In this document: piece after piece, positions 1 to 13,039 of the stretch | Layout of the letters: the number at the start of each line of letters is the position of its first letter | Numbering within the stretch: the stretch's first letter is position 1 | Assembly (NCBI RefSeq): GCF_047495875.1 | Contig: NC_092465.1 | Location: 2,445,847-2,509,846, forward strand | Source: Pithys albifrons albifrons | Taxonomy: Eukaryota > Chordata > Aves > Passeriformes > Thamnophilidae | Direction: 5' to 3' | Length of the DNA stretch: 64,000 nt | Made by a program: the position numbers and the translations under genes | Notes under the pieces: generated by a model | Told to the model about the DNA's origin: nothing | The model's input: the letters and a program-made list of their open reading frames with translations, nothing else | The model's database searches: none

Positions 1-345
1 TCTTCTCCAGCCTGAACACCCCCAGCTCCCTCAGCCTCTCCCCACAGCACTTGTGCTCCAGTCCCTTCTCCAGCCTCGTTGCTTTTCTCTTCTCAGTTGG
101 GTTGGAAGAGACCTCAGAGATCATCAAGTCCAACCCTTGATCCAACCCCACTGTGATCACTCTGGCACTCAGTGCCCTGGGCTGGTGATCACAGTAGGGT
201 TGGATCAAGACATGGTGGATTCTCTGCCCCTGGAGGTGTTTAAGAGGACACTCAGTGCCACATCCAGTCCCTTCTCCAGCCTCGTTGCTCTTCTCTGGCC
301 CCGCTCCAGCCCCTCAATCTCTTCCCTGAGCTGAGGGGCCCAGAA
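1..345 (-). mobile_element. CR1 LINE fragment with embedded hairpin module, cut by window edge
   Basis: Reads as CR1 on the minus strand. Bases 1-90 are the complement of the CR1 stretch that reads gctgagggagctgggggtgt. Bases about 100-215 hold a CR1 3'-end-like segment containing an inverted repeat centred on base 168. Bases 215-345 return to upstream CR1 sequence (complement of ctcagctcagggaagagatt). The order matches the composite at 8306-8981, so this is a second copy of the same structure. It is non-coding and 5' truncated, as most avian CR1 copies are. Confidence 0.8.
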
Positions 346-1089
346 CTGAACACTTCAGCTGCTCCTTCCCCTGCCCAAGGCAGCTCCACAATTCTCAGTG
401 GCTGCTGCCAGCTCAGCAGGGCAAGATTTAAACCTGGATTTTCTTGCCCCATAACTTTTAATTTCTTGCTTGTCAGTGCCTGAGATCTTCTGAATTCTGC
501 AGGAGCAAGAGACACTGCCAGCAAATCTTAACACCTCAGCAAGATTTGCTTTTCCCTCTGACACACAAGGAAATGTTTTTCCAAGTGAGTTGGGTCCTTT
601 CAGGCAGCTGAGGTTACAGTGTCAGTTTGTTGTTGAGTCACTGTTTTCTGGTGGGAAAAGGCACAGATTTCCATGGATTTTTGAGGTCTTTTACCACTTA
701 CTGTAATTAATGTTGGAGTTTGAGCAGCATCAGAATCTTTTGGCTCAATATGCGTAGAGGGGAACGTTGCTCCTGCCTTGATGTTCCCCCTTTGCAATAC
801 ACTCGTTTAACCTTAAAATTTGGATAGTTCTTGTAGTATTTTCTGCAGTTTAACTGGTTTATATCACACAGATTCCCTGAGTTATTCCACAAGAATGAAT
901 CCTTAGCTGAATGGGAACTCCCCAGGGAGAGTAACAGAGCCTGAAATAGCTCCAGGATGTGGAGCTGTCACTGTCTCCCTGGGTGCTCTCACCTCCTGCA
1001 TCACCCACACACACTGAGCCCATTCCAGGCTCCCTGAACCCCAGTCCTTCTTCCCAACCCTTTCTTTCAGAACTTCCTGAACGGCTCCA
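346..1089. other. Unassigned non-coding sequence
   Basis: No exon, repeat array or RNA gene is recognisable here. Open frames are short, overlap on both strands and lack coding character. It is probably intronic sequence of the gene inferred on the minus strand (MBD5). Confidence 0.5.
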
Positions 1090-1228
1090 GGCTGCCCCTG
1101 GATCCCTGGATTGTCCCAAGGCCAGGCTGGAGCACCCTTGGACAGTGGGAGGTGTCCCTGCCCATGGCAGGGGTGGCACTGGGTGGGCTTTGGGGTCCTT
1201 CCAACCCAAACCATTCTGGGATTCCTGA
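1090..1228 (+). mobile_element. CR1 3'-end fragment
   Basis: This resembles a CR1 3' end: a lead-in about a claimed share of the family text (ggccaggctggagcaccctt), then a run ending ccttccaacccaaaccattc, which is the usual CR1 terminus before the octamer tail. It is a short 5'-truncated insertion with no coding capacity. Confidence 0.7.
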
Positions 1229-3232
1229 CACACACAAGGACAAAGAGCCCCCACAAACATGGGCTCAGACACACGAGACAGAGTTTTGTCAATATTCAAA
1301 CCCAGACACCTTATTAATTAATTTTTATGACTTTCCTCCCTTTTGCTCTTCTGCCACTGCAGCCCCACATCCATCTCTCCTCTCTGTCCACAGTTATTTG
1401 GGCTCCTGAAACGTCCTTCTCCTCTCAGCCCCTGAATTAAATCCCATCCATATTCACCTCTGTATCCTCTCTATTGTTGTGACTTCTCCTCACCATTTTC
1501 TTATTTCACATCAATAACAATCCTATAAATGAAAAATACTCCTCTCTCATTCTCTGGCAATAATTCCTCCCACTGGGAACCTCCTGACCTAAAGCACTTC
1601 CAGTTCTCCTCTCCAGGAGGGTTTGATCTCCTGACTTTCATCTCCTCTGCCCTGACCAGCTGTGCCACAGGTGGGAGAGCCGAGCTGTGCTCCCTCCTCC
1701 CTGCTCCTCATCCATTATTCATCTCCTTCCCAGGAATTGTGGGCAGGCCTGGCTCCGACTGGGCTCTCACTGAAGGCACAGACAAGCGACCGGGAAACAA
1801 CCATGACACAGAATAATCCAATTTTCAATCAAAATTTACCACCACACAGTATGTGTGTAAAGTGTGAACAAAGTTCAACGCAGGTAAAAGCTTCTCATGT
1901 CAAAATCCATCCAGTGCAAAGCACAAAACTGTCACTCCTTCATCTCCAAGCAACTTCACCAACCTCAACCTCTCTGTGAGGAATTTAACCACTCATTTCC
2001 AAAATCTGGACTATTTCCTCAGTTCAACTTCAACAGTCTTGGAAGAAGAATAAAAAAAAAATCACAGAACACAACCAGGAGTCGACTCAAAGTTTAGATC
2101 CCACAGGGACTGTTTTAAACTCCATTAATAATTTCAAGATCCCCCTTTTTGGGGTTTCTGACAATTTGGTTAAGAAGCCACAAATTGCTGCTGCATTTGG
2201 GAAAATAAAATCCATTTTCAGGAGTGCTTAAAATCCATATGAATAATGAACACTGAGGGAAGGTCTGGTGAACACATAAATTAGAGCACACGAGATATAA
2301 GGACAACAAAAAATTATTTGTTACCACTTTTAGGGTAATTGCATGGACTGATAAGTGTATTATTTAATATTTTGAGGGATGCTATTACAGTTATTTAAAA
2401 TATATAAACATTTTAATTGAACTTGTAAATAAGAAGGAAGATTAATGGAAATAAAGGTATTGAGTTATTGATATTATTTATTGGTATTAGAGACATCAGA
2501 TTGATTAAAAATGGGCTTTTCAATGAGAAGAAGCACCAGAATGACTGAAGAAGTTTCAAAAGAGGCTGTGACAGGAGGGGAGACATCAGGAAAAAAACAA
2601 CATTCCCCAACCCCAAGGCAGCCACTCAGCAGCTTCCAAAAAGCTGCTCAAACCTTCAAAATCCAACTGCTCCTCAGAAGAACTGAGAAAATCTCAAACC
2701 AGGAGCTCCAGGGACAAACCCCCATGAAAAAAAAATGACACATGAAGGGCTGGGAGGATTTGGAGAAACTTCAAGAGGTGACAGAGTGTGTTTCCAGTGC
2801 TGTTCAAAGGGAGTCACAGCCCTGAAGGAGCACACCATGAAAATTACATCACAGACCCTCAGAACTGAGAAGCAAAGCCCTTTCCCATGTGCTGCTGTCC
2901 CCAGGAATGGCACAGGGGGTGGGAGAACTCTGTTGGACAGGCCTGGATTTGCACTGGCCATGCAGAGATCCTTCCACTTGGAACCCTCCTGGGTGCAATT
3001 CCACCTGGAGCTCTGAGGGCACACAGAGACCTCAGCCCTGGGAGCTGCCAGGAGGAGAGAGCAAGGCTCCCACAGTGCCCCAGTTCAGCAGCTGGGACCA
3101 GTTTATCACTGTGTGGGTGTGACCAAAGCTGTGGATTCTACACCCTCGATTCATTTCCCATGAACAAATGGACCATTTGCAGCAGCTGCCCAGGGCACAC
3201 CTGACCCCTCAGGCTGGGAGCTGGGTGGGAAA
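1229..3232. other. Unassigned non-coding sequence
   Basis: Moderately AT-rich sequence with no recognisable exon, RNA gene or transposon. Short open frames occur on both strands but none resembles a known protein. Presumed intronic or intergenic. Confidence 0.5.
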
Positions 3233-3929
3233 GAGCCCTGAGAGACAGGGGAGTGTTCCAAGGTGGGTGTCACAGGTGAGACAGGGGAGTGTTCCAAGGT
3301 GGGTGTCACAGAGCCCTGACAGACAGGGGAGTGTTCCAAGGTGGGTGTCACAGGTGAGACAGGGGAGTGTTCCAAGGTGGGTGTCACAGAGCCCTGTCAG
3401 AGAGGGGAGTGTTCCCAGGTGGGTGTCACAGGTGAGACAGGGGAGTGTTGCAAGGTGGGTGTCACAGGTGAGACAGGGGAGTGTTCCAAGGTGGGTGTCA
3501 CAGGTGAGACAGGGGAGTGTTCCAAGGTGGGTGTCACAGAGCTCTGGGAAACAGGGGAGTGTTCCAAGGTGGGTGTCACAGGTGGGACAGGGGAGTGTTC
3601 CAAGGTGGGTGTCACAGGTGAGACAGGGGAATGTTCCAAGGTGGGTGTCACAGGTGAGACAGGGGAGTGTTCCAAGGTGGGTGTCACAGGTGAGACAGGG
3701 GAATGTTCCAAGGTGGGTGTCACAGGTGAGACAGGGGAGTGTTCCAAGGTGGGTGTCACAGAGCTCTGGGAAACAAGGGAGTGTTCCAAGGTGGGTATGA
3801 CAGAGCCCTGAGAGACAGGGGAGTGTTCCAAGGTGGGTGTCACAGGTGGGACAGGGGAGTGTTCCAAGGTGGGTGTCACAGGTGGGACAGGGGAGTGTTC
3901 CAAGGGGGGTGTCACAGGTGGGACAGGAG
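3233..3929. repeat. Minisatellite with 36 and 42 bp units
   Basis: About 18 tandem units share the core gggagtgttccaaggtgggt. The basic unit is 36 bp (core plus gtcacaggtgagaca). A longer 42 bp variant carries cacagagccctg or cacagagctctg in the linker. Both lengths are multiples of three, so frames stay open on both strands for up to about 300 codons. The predicted peptides are pure repeats and are not supported as proteins. Confidence 0.93.
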
Positions 3930-5398
3930 CTGGGAGAACTCCCCTCCAGGGAGTCCTTGGCACCTCCACACCCACCTGAGGGCTCAGCTCTGCTCATGGG
4001 CCAGCAATGATTCCAAAATCCCCCCTGACTCACAGAGTCAGATCCCCCAGTGTGGAACTCCCTGCACTGGGGGAAGCACTGGGTGCTCCCACCTGCACCT
4101 GAGGGGATGGAATCTTGGGGGTTTGGGACCTCTGGGACCACTCACTGGATCCAGAGGAGGAGCAGACCCCGGCCAGGAGGAGCCCACCACTCTGACCAGA
4201 CTGTGCCATCATCTGCACCAACAGGTTTGTCCCTTCCTTTTCCTTTGGCCTCGGGGGAACCACGTGGGGCTCAGCACAGGGGCCACCAAACCCCCCTGTG
4301 TTTGTGCCCCAGGGGGTGGGTTACACTGCTGGGGTTTGTGGTGCAAACCCAATTTCTCTTTGTGCCATTGCATTTATTGTAATATTGTTATTAAATTGTA
4401 ACTGTGACTTAAAATCTCTTTAGTGTTGGGTTTGTTTCTCCTGCTGGTTTCCCTTTAAACCAGCACACAGACTATTTAAATAAATCATTGCTCCACCCAG
4501 GCTGAGGCTGCTGAAGCTCCACAGCTCCACATCCCAGGGCAAATGGATATATCCCAGCACTGTGGCTGTTTTGTGCAAGGAAAGGCAACCTGAGAACTTC
4601 CCAGGGACTTCAAGAGTCCAGAGTTGGTCTGAAAGAGCTGAAAGATCTCACCAAAAAATCAAGACTAAGAGGAATAATCAGCAACTCTTATTTGCTGGAG
4701 GGTTTAAGGAGGTCTGAGGGATCTCCCATCAGGAATCTCACAGAGCATCATTTACTTATAGAGGGAAATATAAAAGGAGGGAGAAAGCCAATCCACACCC
4801 AGTGCAGATGGACTTGATTAAAGGCACTTGTACCTCATTCAAACACAACCTCTCACTCTTGCAAACACCAGAACACACTAATTTATATCAGAATATTCAC
4901 AGCCCAACACCAGCAATGCCCAAATGCAGGGGATTATCTCGTTTCTACAGCTTATTAACTTACAGAATTCAAACATTAATCTAAAAATGTGTTGGTTGCA
5001 CAAGAATTCTCAACTTCAGTCCATGCAAAATTGAATGAATGAACACACTGATTTCTCCCACGAGAATATCTGAAATCTGGCAATCAATTTGTGATTGGCC
5101 AAACGTTATTTCCACCCTGCAGGAAAGCAAATCCTGCTTTCAGAAGCTACTCAGAACCTGTGCAAGTTCTCAGGGTGCTCCCCCAGACAGTCTGGGCTGC
5201 ACCAACACACCTTCAGCTCCACGAACACAAAACATTCTGTTCGACTTCCAAATGTTGAGTCTTTGAAGACAAAACCAGGCAGGGAAAGGGTCAGGTTGGG
5301 GTTCCTGCTTTAGTTTGGTTGGTTTGAATGTTTAGAATTGTTTTAAATGTAGGGACAAAGTCATCGGACCATATTTAGACACTCAGGATAGGATAACA
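3930..5398. other. Unassigned non-coding sequence
   Basis: No exon or RNA gene is recognised. The sequence becomes AT-rich towards the satellite-like array that follows. Confidence 0.5.
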
Positions 5399-7590
5399 CA
5401 TTATATATATTTAAATATATTTTAAATATAGAAATACATGTTTAAATAGAGAAATATATACTAATAGATGGTATATAGTAACATATATAGTAATATTCTT
5501 TAATTCTTATAATTATCATAGAATCACTGTATCATTCTTAAAATCTTAAATGCACCAAGAGAATTGTTAAATATATCCCTAAATATTCTTTAATTCTTAA
5601 AATTATCATAGATTCACTATATCATTCCTAAAATAACATAAATATATTTAAATTACATGTCTAAATAATATAAAAAGAATGATATAAATATATTTAAATA
5701 TTTATAAATTACATATTTAAATAATATACAAAGATACATCATGTATTTATATATTAAAATATATTTTAAATATAGATATAAATGTTTAAATATATTAATA
5801 TATACTAATATATGGTATACACTAACATATGTAGTAATATATAGTAATATTCTTTAATTCTTAGAATGATTATAGAATCATTATATCATTCCTAAAATGA
5901 TATAAATATATTTAAATATATATAAATTACATATTTAAGTAATTTAAAAAGATATAATAATATATATTTTGTATTTAAAAATATTTTAAATATATATGTT
6001 TAAATATATTAATATATACTAATATATGGTATATACAAACATATAGACTAATATACAGTAATATTCTTTAATTCTTAAAATGATTATAGAATCATTATAT
6101 CATTCCTAAAATGATATAATTATATTTATATATATATGAATTACATATTTAAATAATATAAAAATATAATAATATATATAATGTATTTATAGATTTAAAT
6201 ATAGAAATATATGTTTAAATATATAAATATATACTAATATATGGCATATATGAACATATATGCTAATATACAGTAATATTCCTTAAGTCTTAAAATGATT
6301 ATAGAATCATTATATCATTCTTAAAATGATATATATTTATATATATTTAAATTACATATTCAAATAATATAGAAAGATATAACATCATGTATTTATATAT
6401 TTAAATATATTTTAAATATAGATATATATGTTTAAATATATAAATATAAACTAATATATGCTATATACTAACATATATACTAATACATGGTATATATACT
6501 AATATATGGTATATATTAACATATAGTATATAGTAATATATGGTATAAACTAACATAATATATATACTAATATATGGTATAAAGCAATGTATGGGATATA
6601 TTAACATGTAAGATATACTAATACATGGTCTATACTGACATATAAATTAATTTATGGTATATATTAACAAATAATATATACTAATATATGGTATATACTA
6701 ACATATATATTAATTTATGGTATATATCAACATAATATATACTAATACATGGTCTATACTAACATATATATTAATATATGGTATATATTAACATATAATA
6801 TGTACTAATATATGGTGTATATATTAACATATAGTATATACTAATATATGGTATATATTAACATATAATATATACTAATACATGGTATATACTAACATAT
6901 ATATTAATATATGGTATATATTAACATATAATATGTACTAATACATGGTGTATATATTAATATATAGTATATACTAATATATTGTATATACTAGAATATA
7001 TATTAATATATGGTATATATTAATATATACTAACATATATGTTAATATATGGCATATATTAACAAATAATATATACTTATATATGGTCTATACCAACATA
7101 TATACTAATACATGGTATATACTAACATATATATTAATATATGGTATATATTAACATATAATATGCACTAATATATGGTGTATATATTAAAATATAGTAT
7201 ATACTAATATATGGCATATACTAGAATATATATTAATATATGGTATATATTAACATAAAATATATACTAATATATGGCATATAGCAGTGTATGGTGTATA
7301 TATTAATATATAGTATATACTAATATATGCTATACACCAACATATATACCAATATATGGTATATTCTAACATATATATTAATATATGGTATATATTAACA
7401 TATAATATATACTAACATATGGTAAATAGCAATGTATGGTGTGTATATTAACATATACTATATACCAATATATGCTATAAACTAATATATAATATATATT
7501 ACCATACAGTATATAGTAATATATGATATATACTATCCATTAATATACATACCACCACATACACTACATACTGATATATGGTCTGCACTA
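5399..7590. repeat. AT-rich tandem array with a ~214 bp higher-order period, then ~60 bp units
   Basis: A 2.2 kb array made almost entirely of A and T. In the left half the landmark taatattctttaattctta recurs near 5846, 6059 and 6273, a period of about 214 bp, with more diverged copies near 5502 and 5583. From about 6440 the pattern changes to shorter units of the type actaatatatggtatatact followed by aacatatatattaatatatg. No coding capacity. Such DNA can adopt unwound or cruciform structures, but nothing here shows a function. Confidence 0.92.
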
Positions 7591-8305
7591 ACACACAAAC
7601 TCCCTTCCAACCCAACCCCTTCCCTGGTTCTACAACACCTCAATGATTGAGACATTTTATTATCTGTAAAGTCACCCACTGAACTGCTCATCTCAAGACA
7701 AGGCCCTGCACGTTTCACTGAGCCTTGTCTGCCTTTAATCTAAAAGAAAAAACCAAACCCCACCCCAACAAACCCCAAACAAATCAGGCTGGAACTTCTC
7801 TAATTACAAAATCAAACATGAGATTTTTCCTGTGACATTTTCGATATCTGCAGTGATGAACTCCTGCAACAGACACAGAATATGACAGAAAATCATTATG
7901 CAAGTTCACCAGTGATGAGCTCCAACCCTTTCTGGCACATTTCAGCTCCAACAGCAGTCAGGGTTTTGTTTTTTTTTCCCTCATTATAAATGGGAAAAGT
8001 AAAGATATCATGAAAAGGCCACTTAAAAGCAAAGCAAAATAAAGGAATGCAAATTTCTCCTGGAGTTACACAAGTGCCAAGAATGTTCCCAGCCTGCTAA
8101 TCTGCTGTTCATTGCTGCCATGTTCTGCTCTTTGCCTCAGCCCTGCCTGTGCAACGCTGGGAACTCCAGAAAGTGTCTGGGAAGGGCAGAGTGGGGCAGG
8201 TGAGTCAGGTGGCACTGCCACGGCTCAGACCTCACCCATCCCACCACCAACCCCAGCAGGAGCCCCTGTTCCCACCCACTGCTCAGCCCAGCCCTCTCCC
8301 AACAG
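7591..8305. other. Unassigned non-coding sequence
   Basis: Single-copy-looking sequence between the AT-rich array and a CR1 composite. No exon or RNA gene recognised. Confidence 0.5.
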
Positions 8306-8981
8306 GAGAGCGGGGCCAGAGAAGAGCAGCGAGGCTGGAGAAGGGACTGGATGTGGCACTGAGTGTCCTCTGAAACACCTCCAGGGGCAGAGAATCCACC
8401 ATGTCTTGATCCAACCCCACTGTGATCACCAGCCCTGGGCACTCAGTGCCCTGGGCTGGTGATCACAGTGGGGTTGGATCAAGGGTTGATGATCTCAGAG
8501 GTCTCTTCCATCCCAACTGAGAAGAGAAGAGAAGAGCAACGAGGCTGGAGAAGGGACTGGAGCACAAGTGCTGTGGGGAGAGGCTGAGGGAGCTGGGGGT
8601 GTTCAGCCTGGAGAAGAGGAGGCTCAGAGGTGACCTCAGCACTGTCTGGAACTGCCTGAAGGGAAGTTCTGGCCAGGTGGGGCTTGGTCTCTTCTCCCAG
8701 GCACTCAGCAATAGGACAAGGGGGCACGATGGGCTCAAGCTCTGCCAGGGGAAATTGAAGTTGGAGATCAGGAAGAAATTCTTTGCAGAGAGAGTGCTCA
8801 GGGATTGGAATGGGCTGCCCAGAGAGGGGGTGGATTCCCCATCCCTGGAGGTTTTTCAGCTGAGCTTGGCCGTGGCACTGAGTGCCATGATCTGGTAAAG
8901 GGACTGGAGTTGGACCAAGGGTTGGACTTGGTGACCTTGGAGGTCTTTTCCAACCCAATCCATTCTGTGATTCTGTGATTC
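8306..8981 (+). mobile_element. Composite CR1 LINE with embedded hairpin module and intact 3' tail
   Basis: The order is: CR1 internal sequence (8306-8350), a module of about 160 bp with a hairpin, a second start of CR1 internal sequence at about 8520 (agaagagcaacgaggctgga is repeated on both sides of the module), then a continuous CR1 3' region ending at 8981 in the octamer tail attctgtgattctgtgatt. The hairpin arms are 8405-8443 and 8445-8483, 39 bp each with one mismatch around central base 8444. No reverse transcriptase or endonuclease coding part remains. Confidence 0.85.
8405..8483. repeat. Near-perfect 39 bp inverted repeat (hairpin) inside CR1
   Basis: The arms begin cttgatccaaccccactgtg and end with its complement; the centre reads gggcact-c-agtgccc. 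One mismatch in 39 pairs and a single unpaired central base. Related palindromes occur at 57282-57354 and, with a 5-base deletion in one arm, around base 168. Confidence 0.93.
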
Positions 8982-9287
8982 CACCCCTGTCCACGGGCAG
9001 GGACACCTCCCACCAGCCCAGGTTGCTCCAACCTGGCCTTGGACACTCCCAGGGATCCAGGGGCAGCCACAGCTTCTCTGCCCAACCTGTGCCAGGGCCT
9101 GCCCACCCTCCCAGCCAGCAATTCCTTACCAACATCCCATCTAAAACTACTCCTTTTCAGTTTAAAGCCATTCCCTGTGTCCTGTCCCTCTATCCCTTGT
9201 CCCCAGTCTCTCTCCAGCTCTCCTGGAGCCCCTTTAGGCTCTGGAAGGGGCTCTCAGGTCTCCCTGGAGCCTTCTCTTCTCCAGGGG
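8982..9287 (-). mobile_element. CR1 LINE fragment
   Basis: A minus-strand CR1 3' region abutting the tail of the plus-strand copy at 8981, so two CR1 ends meet tail to tail. Recognisable parts include the complement of ggcagggacacctcccacca near the 3' end and the complement of ccttctcttctccagg at the truncated 5' side. Non-coding. Confidence 0.78.
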
Positions 9288-12015
9288 AACAGTGGAGAAG
9301 ATGCACTGCCCCCCAGGTGAGGCTCAGACACTGCACACTCTGAGGACAGAGTTTTATTTCTTGCAAAAAGGCTGTTCTCACACCAGGGTAAGAATGCACA
9401 AGTTACCTGGACAGAGGAGGACACACAAACAAAAACTACTTGTAAGGGATGAGCTGACTCAGAACACTTGAAAAAAAGGGCAGAAAAAAGTGGGTTTTTT
9501 TTGTTTTTCAAGAACAGATGTGTTTTATTATCTCCTGCAAGGTGACACCTGGCTCTGCTCCCAAAGGCAGGCACAGACCTGTGCATGTTCAAGTTCCTCA
9601 CCTGCCTCCCATTCCCTCTCCTGTAAAAAATCCCCAATTCTCAACCCACTGCAAAAGGGGATTTTTTTGACCAAAAAAATTTTGAGACTGTTGATTCCGA
9701 GTTTCCATCTTTTTAACTGATTTCTACTTGTTGATGTAGAGACTCACTCAAAGGTCAGTACTTAGAAGTTGTTAAACCAACACCCATCAGTCTAATTCAG
9801 CACCCTGAGCACCAAAACAACAGATTCATTAAAGCATTAATTCCCAGAGATGCTAAATAACCTCACTGTGAGAGGTTGTTTTTAAGCTATGTTGATATCT
9901 GAGATTATTTAGACAGCCCAGTGACAACCATGAAAAACATATTGTGCTTTGAGAGTATCTTCCTTATATTTAGATATTAGTAATTAAAAATGTCTCCTGA
10001 ATTCTTTCCTTACAGCACAAAACCAGCAAAAAGCAGCAGAACTTTGCCTTGTGATTTTTTGCTGTTAATTCCTTTCATGAATACATCATGTCCATAATTA
10101 AGGTGTTTAATTATTGCCTAACATCTTAATTTAGGATGCCAAGAACAGCAGCCACAATTCCCCCTGCCCTTTACCAGACCAATCCATGTCTGTCCTTTCA
10201 GCTCTGACACCTTTAAATTCACCATTTTATCCAGGAAAGGAACAGGTGACAAACCCCAAACCAACATGGGGATAATCCTTCAGCCTCCAAATCCACCTCA
10301 AAATTCCCACTACATCAATCCACAAGTTCCTATTTATTCTCCAGATGTGATAAATCCAAGAGGACACCCCCCAGCACCTTCTGAGATCTCTTTTATTAGT
10401 GTCTAATTCAGGACAGAAATAACATCATGTAGTTTTCAGAGACTCCACATTTCTAATCCCAACCCTGATTTGAGCAAGTTATTTAATCTCTCTCAGCTGC
10501 CACTTAAATGATATTTTTTTTTTCCCTGACTCTCAAGTCACTACGAGGAGGCAGAAATAGATGCAGCTTTGACATCACTAAAACACAACAAAACCAAAAT
10601 ACCACGAGAGATAAAACCCAAACGAGGAGCTCTGAAGGTTTGATAAAATAATTACAGCAAAGGATATTCAGAAGTGAAGCTTCTATTCCTACTCACGGTA
10701 TAAAATCGAGATGTTTGTCTTAATTTTCATGTTCCCTGAAGACAAAAGACCCCCAAAATCCAACGTTAGGATTTTTTTCCTGCTGTTGCTTTTCCACTCA
10801 GGAAGGTTTGGGGTCTGTTTGTGTTCCTGGAAACACTGGCACATATTTAAAGATTATCTTTACAACCCAAAGAGTTCCAAATGGATCTTTCCAAGCTTAT
10901 CTGTGCTCCTGCATGGCTGGGGCTGGTGAGCTACTGTTTAAAAAGAGGGAATTGTGGTTGGAATTCCCTCCTCTCCACTTCCCTCCTCCCAGTTTTAACC
11001 TTTCCATGCACAAGCAACGCCACAGAACTCATTTATTTGTAACACTATTTTTGTCATCCAAAGTATCATTTACATAATGCCCAATTAAACACGTGACTGC
11101 AGGGAAGAATCCACAGTCCCCCTTCCCAACATTCCACAAAATGCCTCCTCTCCCAGCACATCCAGAGAATTTATGGAAACTCACCGGCCATTGTGAGACT
11201 GTGACACTGGTAAACAAATTAATGTGGGATTTAATTGCTTTGTCTCTTCAGCTCTGAACTGCCTTTTAGTGATATTTATCTGAAATTATGATCTGCAGAG
11301 AAAATAAATTGTCCTGGAGCTCAGAGGGCTGGGGCTGGTTTGAGGTTGGCACTGCCACCATTATTAATCTGAATTTCACTTCAGGGGAGGAGGAGGAAAC
11401 CTCATCAAGGATTTCTGCAAATGCTGCTTTTCTGCTGTCTCATGTTTCCTGCAGTATTGGACTCACATGCAGCCTCTTTTTCCCTCCCCAGAGTTATTTA
11501 TTTATTTATTGCATTGCTATAAAGCATTTCTTTCTCTCTCTCTTCTACCAGAAACCCATTTCTAAGCAACGTTTGGTTTTTTTTTTCCTCCAGTGAAACA
11601 CAAAATAATCCAATCTCTGTAGCACCTGATCCACAACCAACGCTGAGAAACAAACACAACTGAAATAAAAACATTCCTTAATCATTATTATATAATTCCT
11701 CCTGCCTCAGTATTAGCACAGATCATTAAAACCCCAAAAATGTAAATATTGGTGTGGAAAGGAGCAATAACCCATCAGTCAAAGCAAAGTTGGGATGGGG
11801 ATGGAGCTGAAAAATGGGAGTTGTGCATTCCTGACAAACCTGCACATTTCCCAAATTCCTGAAAATTCTGATTAAAACAGATCAGAATTACACCCACAAA
11901 TGTAATTATCCCTATAAAGGTAAAATTATACCCCAGAATTACCCCTATAAAGGTACAAACCACCCCTGCTCTGCCACTGCCCCTGGGAAGCACCTTCAGC
12001 AGCAGGAAAACATCA
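9288..12015. other. Unassigned non-coding sequence
   Basis: AT-rich unique-looking sequence without a recognisable exon, RNA gene or transposon. Open frames are short and uncharacteristic. Confidence 0.5.
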
Positions 12016-12245
12016 ATTTGTGTATTTTAAACCAAAGATACAACGAAGGAACAAATTTGTGTATTTTAAACCAAAGACACAACGAAGGAACTAATTTGTG
12101 TATTTTAAATCAAAGATACAATGAAGGAACAAACTGGTGTATCTTAAACCAAAGATAAAATGAAGGAACAAATTTGTGTATTTTAAACCAAAGATACAAT
12201 GAAGGAACAAATTTGTGTATTTTAAACCAAAGACACAAATAAGGA
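12016..12245. repeat. Six-copy 39 bp tandem repeat
   Basis: The landmark tgtattttaaaccaaaga recurs at about 12021, 12060, 12099, 12138, 12177 and 12216, a strict 39 bp period. Units differ by a few substitutions. 39 is a multiple of three, which explains a short repetitive open frame on the minus strand; it is not a gene. Confidence 0.92.
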
Positions 12246-13039
12246 ACGGAATGTCCCAAACGGGGCAGAATTAGCTTTGAAATTCTGATTTCCACCAGAA
12301 GGTCCCCCCTCCCTTCCCATTTGCCTACTTTGGGATTTAGAGCAATAAAATGCACTTGAATTGGAACTGAAAGTTTATTTTCCTTAGGTCTGGAGGATGG
12401 GAAAGGAAGTAGGCAAAGAGAAGGATGTTTGGATATTTGCCACTGTGAATATGAATGGACTTCAACAACCCTCAGCTATTTCGGACTAGAAATGCCTTTT
12501 CTTTTTAGGACATCCTGACCACAGGCTGGAATTACTGTGGATTAGACACGTGGGTAAGGGAGATGCATTCCCAGGCTTGGGAATTGCATGGAGGAGGAGT
12601 CCAGGCAGGGATGTGAGGGATCTCAGGATACAGAGCAGGACAGCTCAGGCTTCCAGACACTCACCTGGCTCAGGTGATGGCCCCAGCCACGTGCTGCAAT
12701 TAAATATTGCATGACCAAAAGCATCCACGCTCATTTTCCAGTCCCTAAACCCAGGGAAGTGCCACTGCCTGGACTTGCCAAGCCCAGGAACAATCACAGC
12801 CCTGAATTCCTGCTGCTCCCCAGGCAGCAAAGAGCCTTTTCCTCTCGGCAAACACGGCATTCCCATTTACTCTCCCTCCTCTGGGGCGGGTGGGGAGGAG
12901 CAGAGGGAGGGGAGAGGAAATCCTTCCCCAGGTGTTCCTGCCTGGCTGAGCCAGGGTGGAATCCCTGCAGCCAGACACACACACAGACAGACAGACATGA
13001 CCCAGTTTCCATCCCTGGGCACAGACAGCCCTGGAGAGG
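12246..13039. other. Unassigned non-coding sequence
   Basis: Sequence leading into the tandem array at 13.04 kb. No exon or RNA gene recognised. A short (CA)n/(CAGA)n run lies at about 12975-12998. Confidence 0.45.

Noticed and set aside
3209..4141. 310-codon minus-strand frame with a repeating CDTHLGTLPCLT motif
   Set aside because: The cysteine spacing looks protein-like, but it comes from a 36 bp minisatellite that is open on both strands. There is no signal peptide and no conserved flanks.
8479..9135. 218-codon minus-strand frame across the CR1 copies
   Set aside because: It lies antisense across two CR1 non-coding 3' regions joined tail to tail. It is not a reverse transcriptase remnant.
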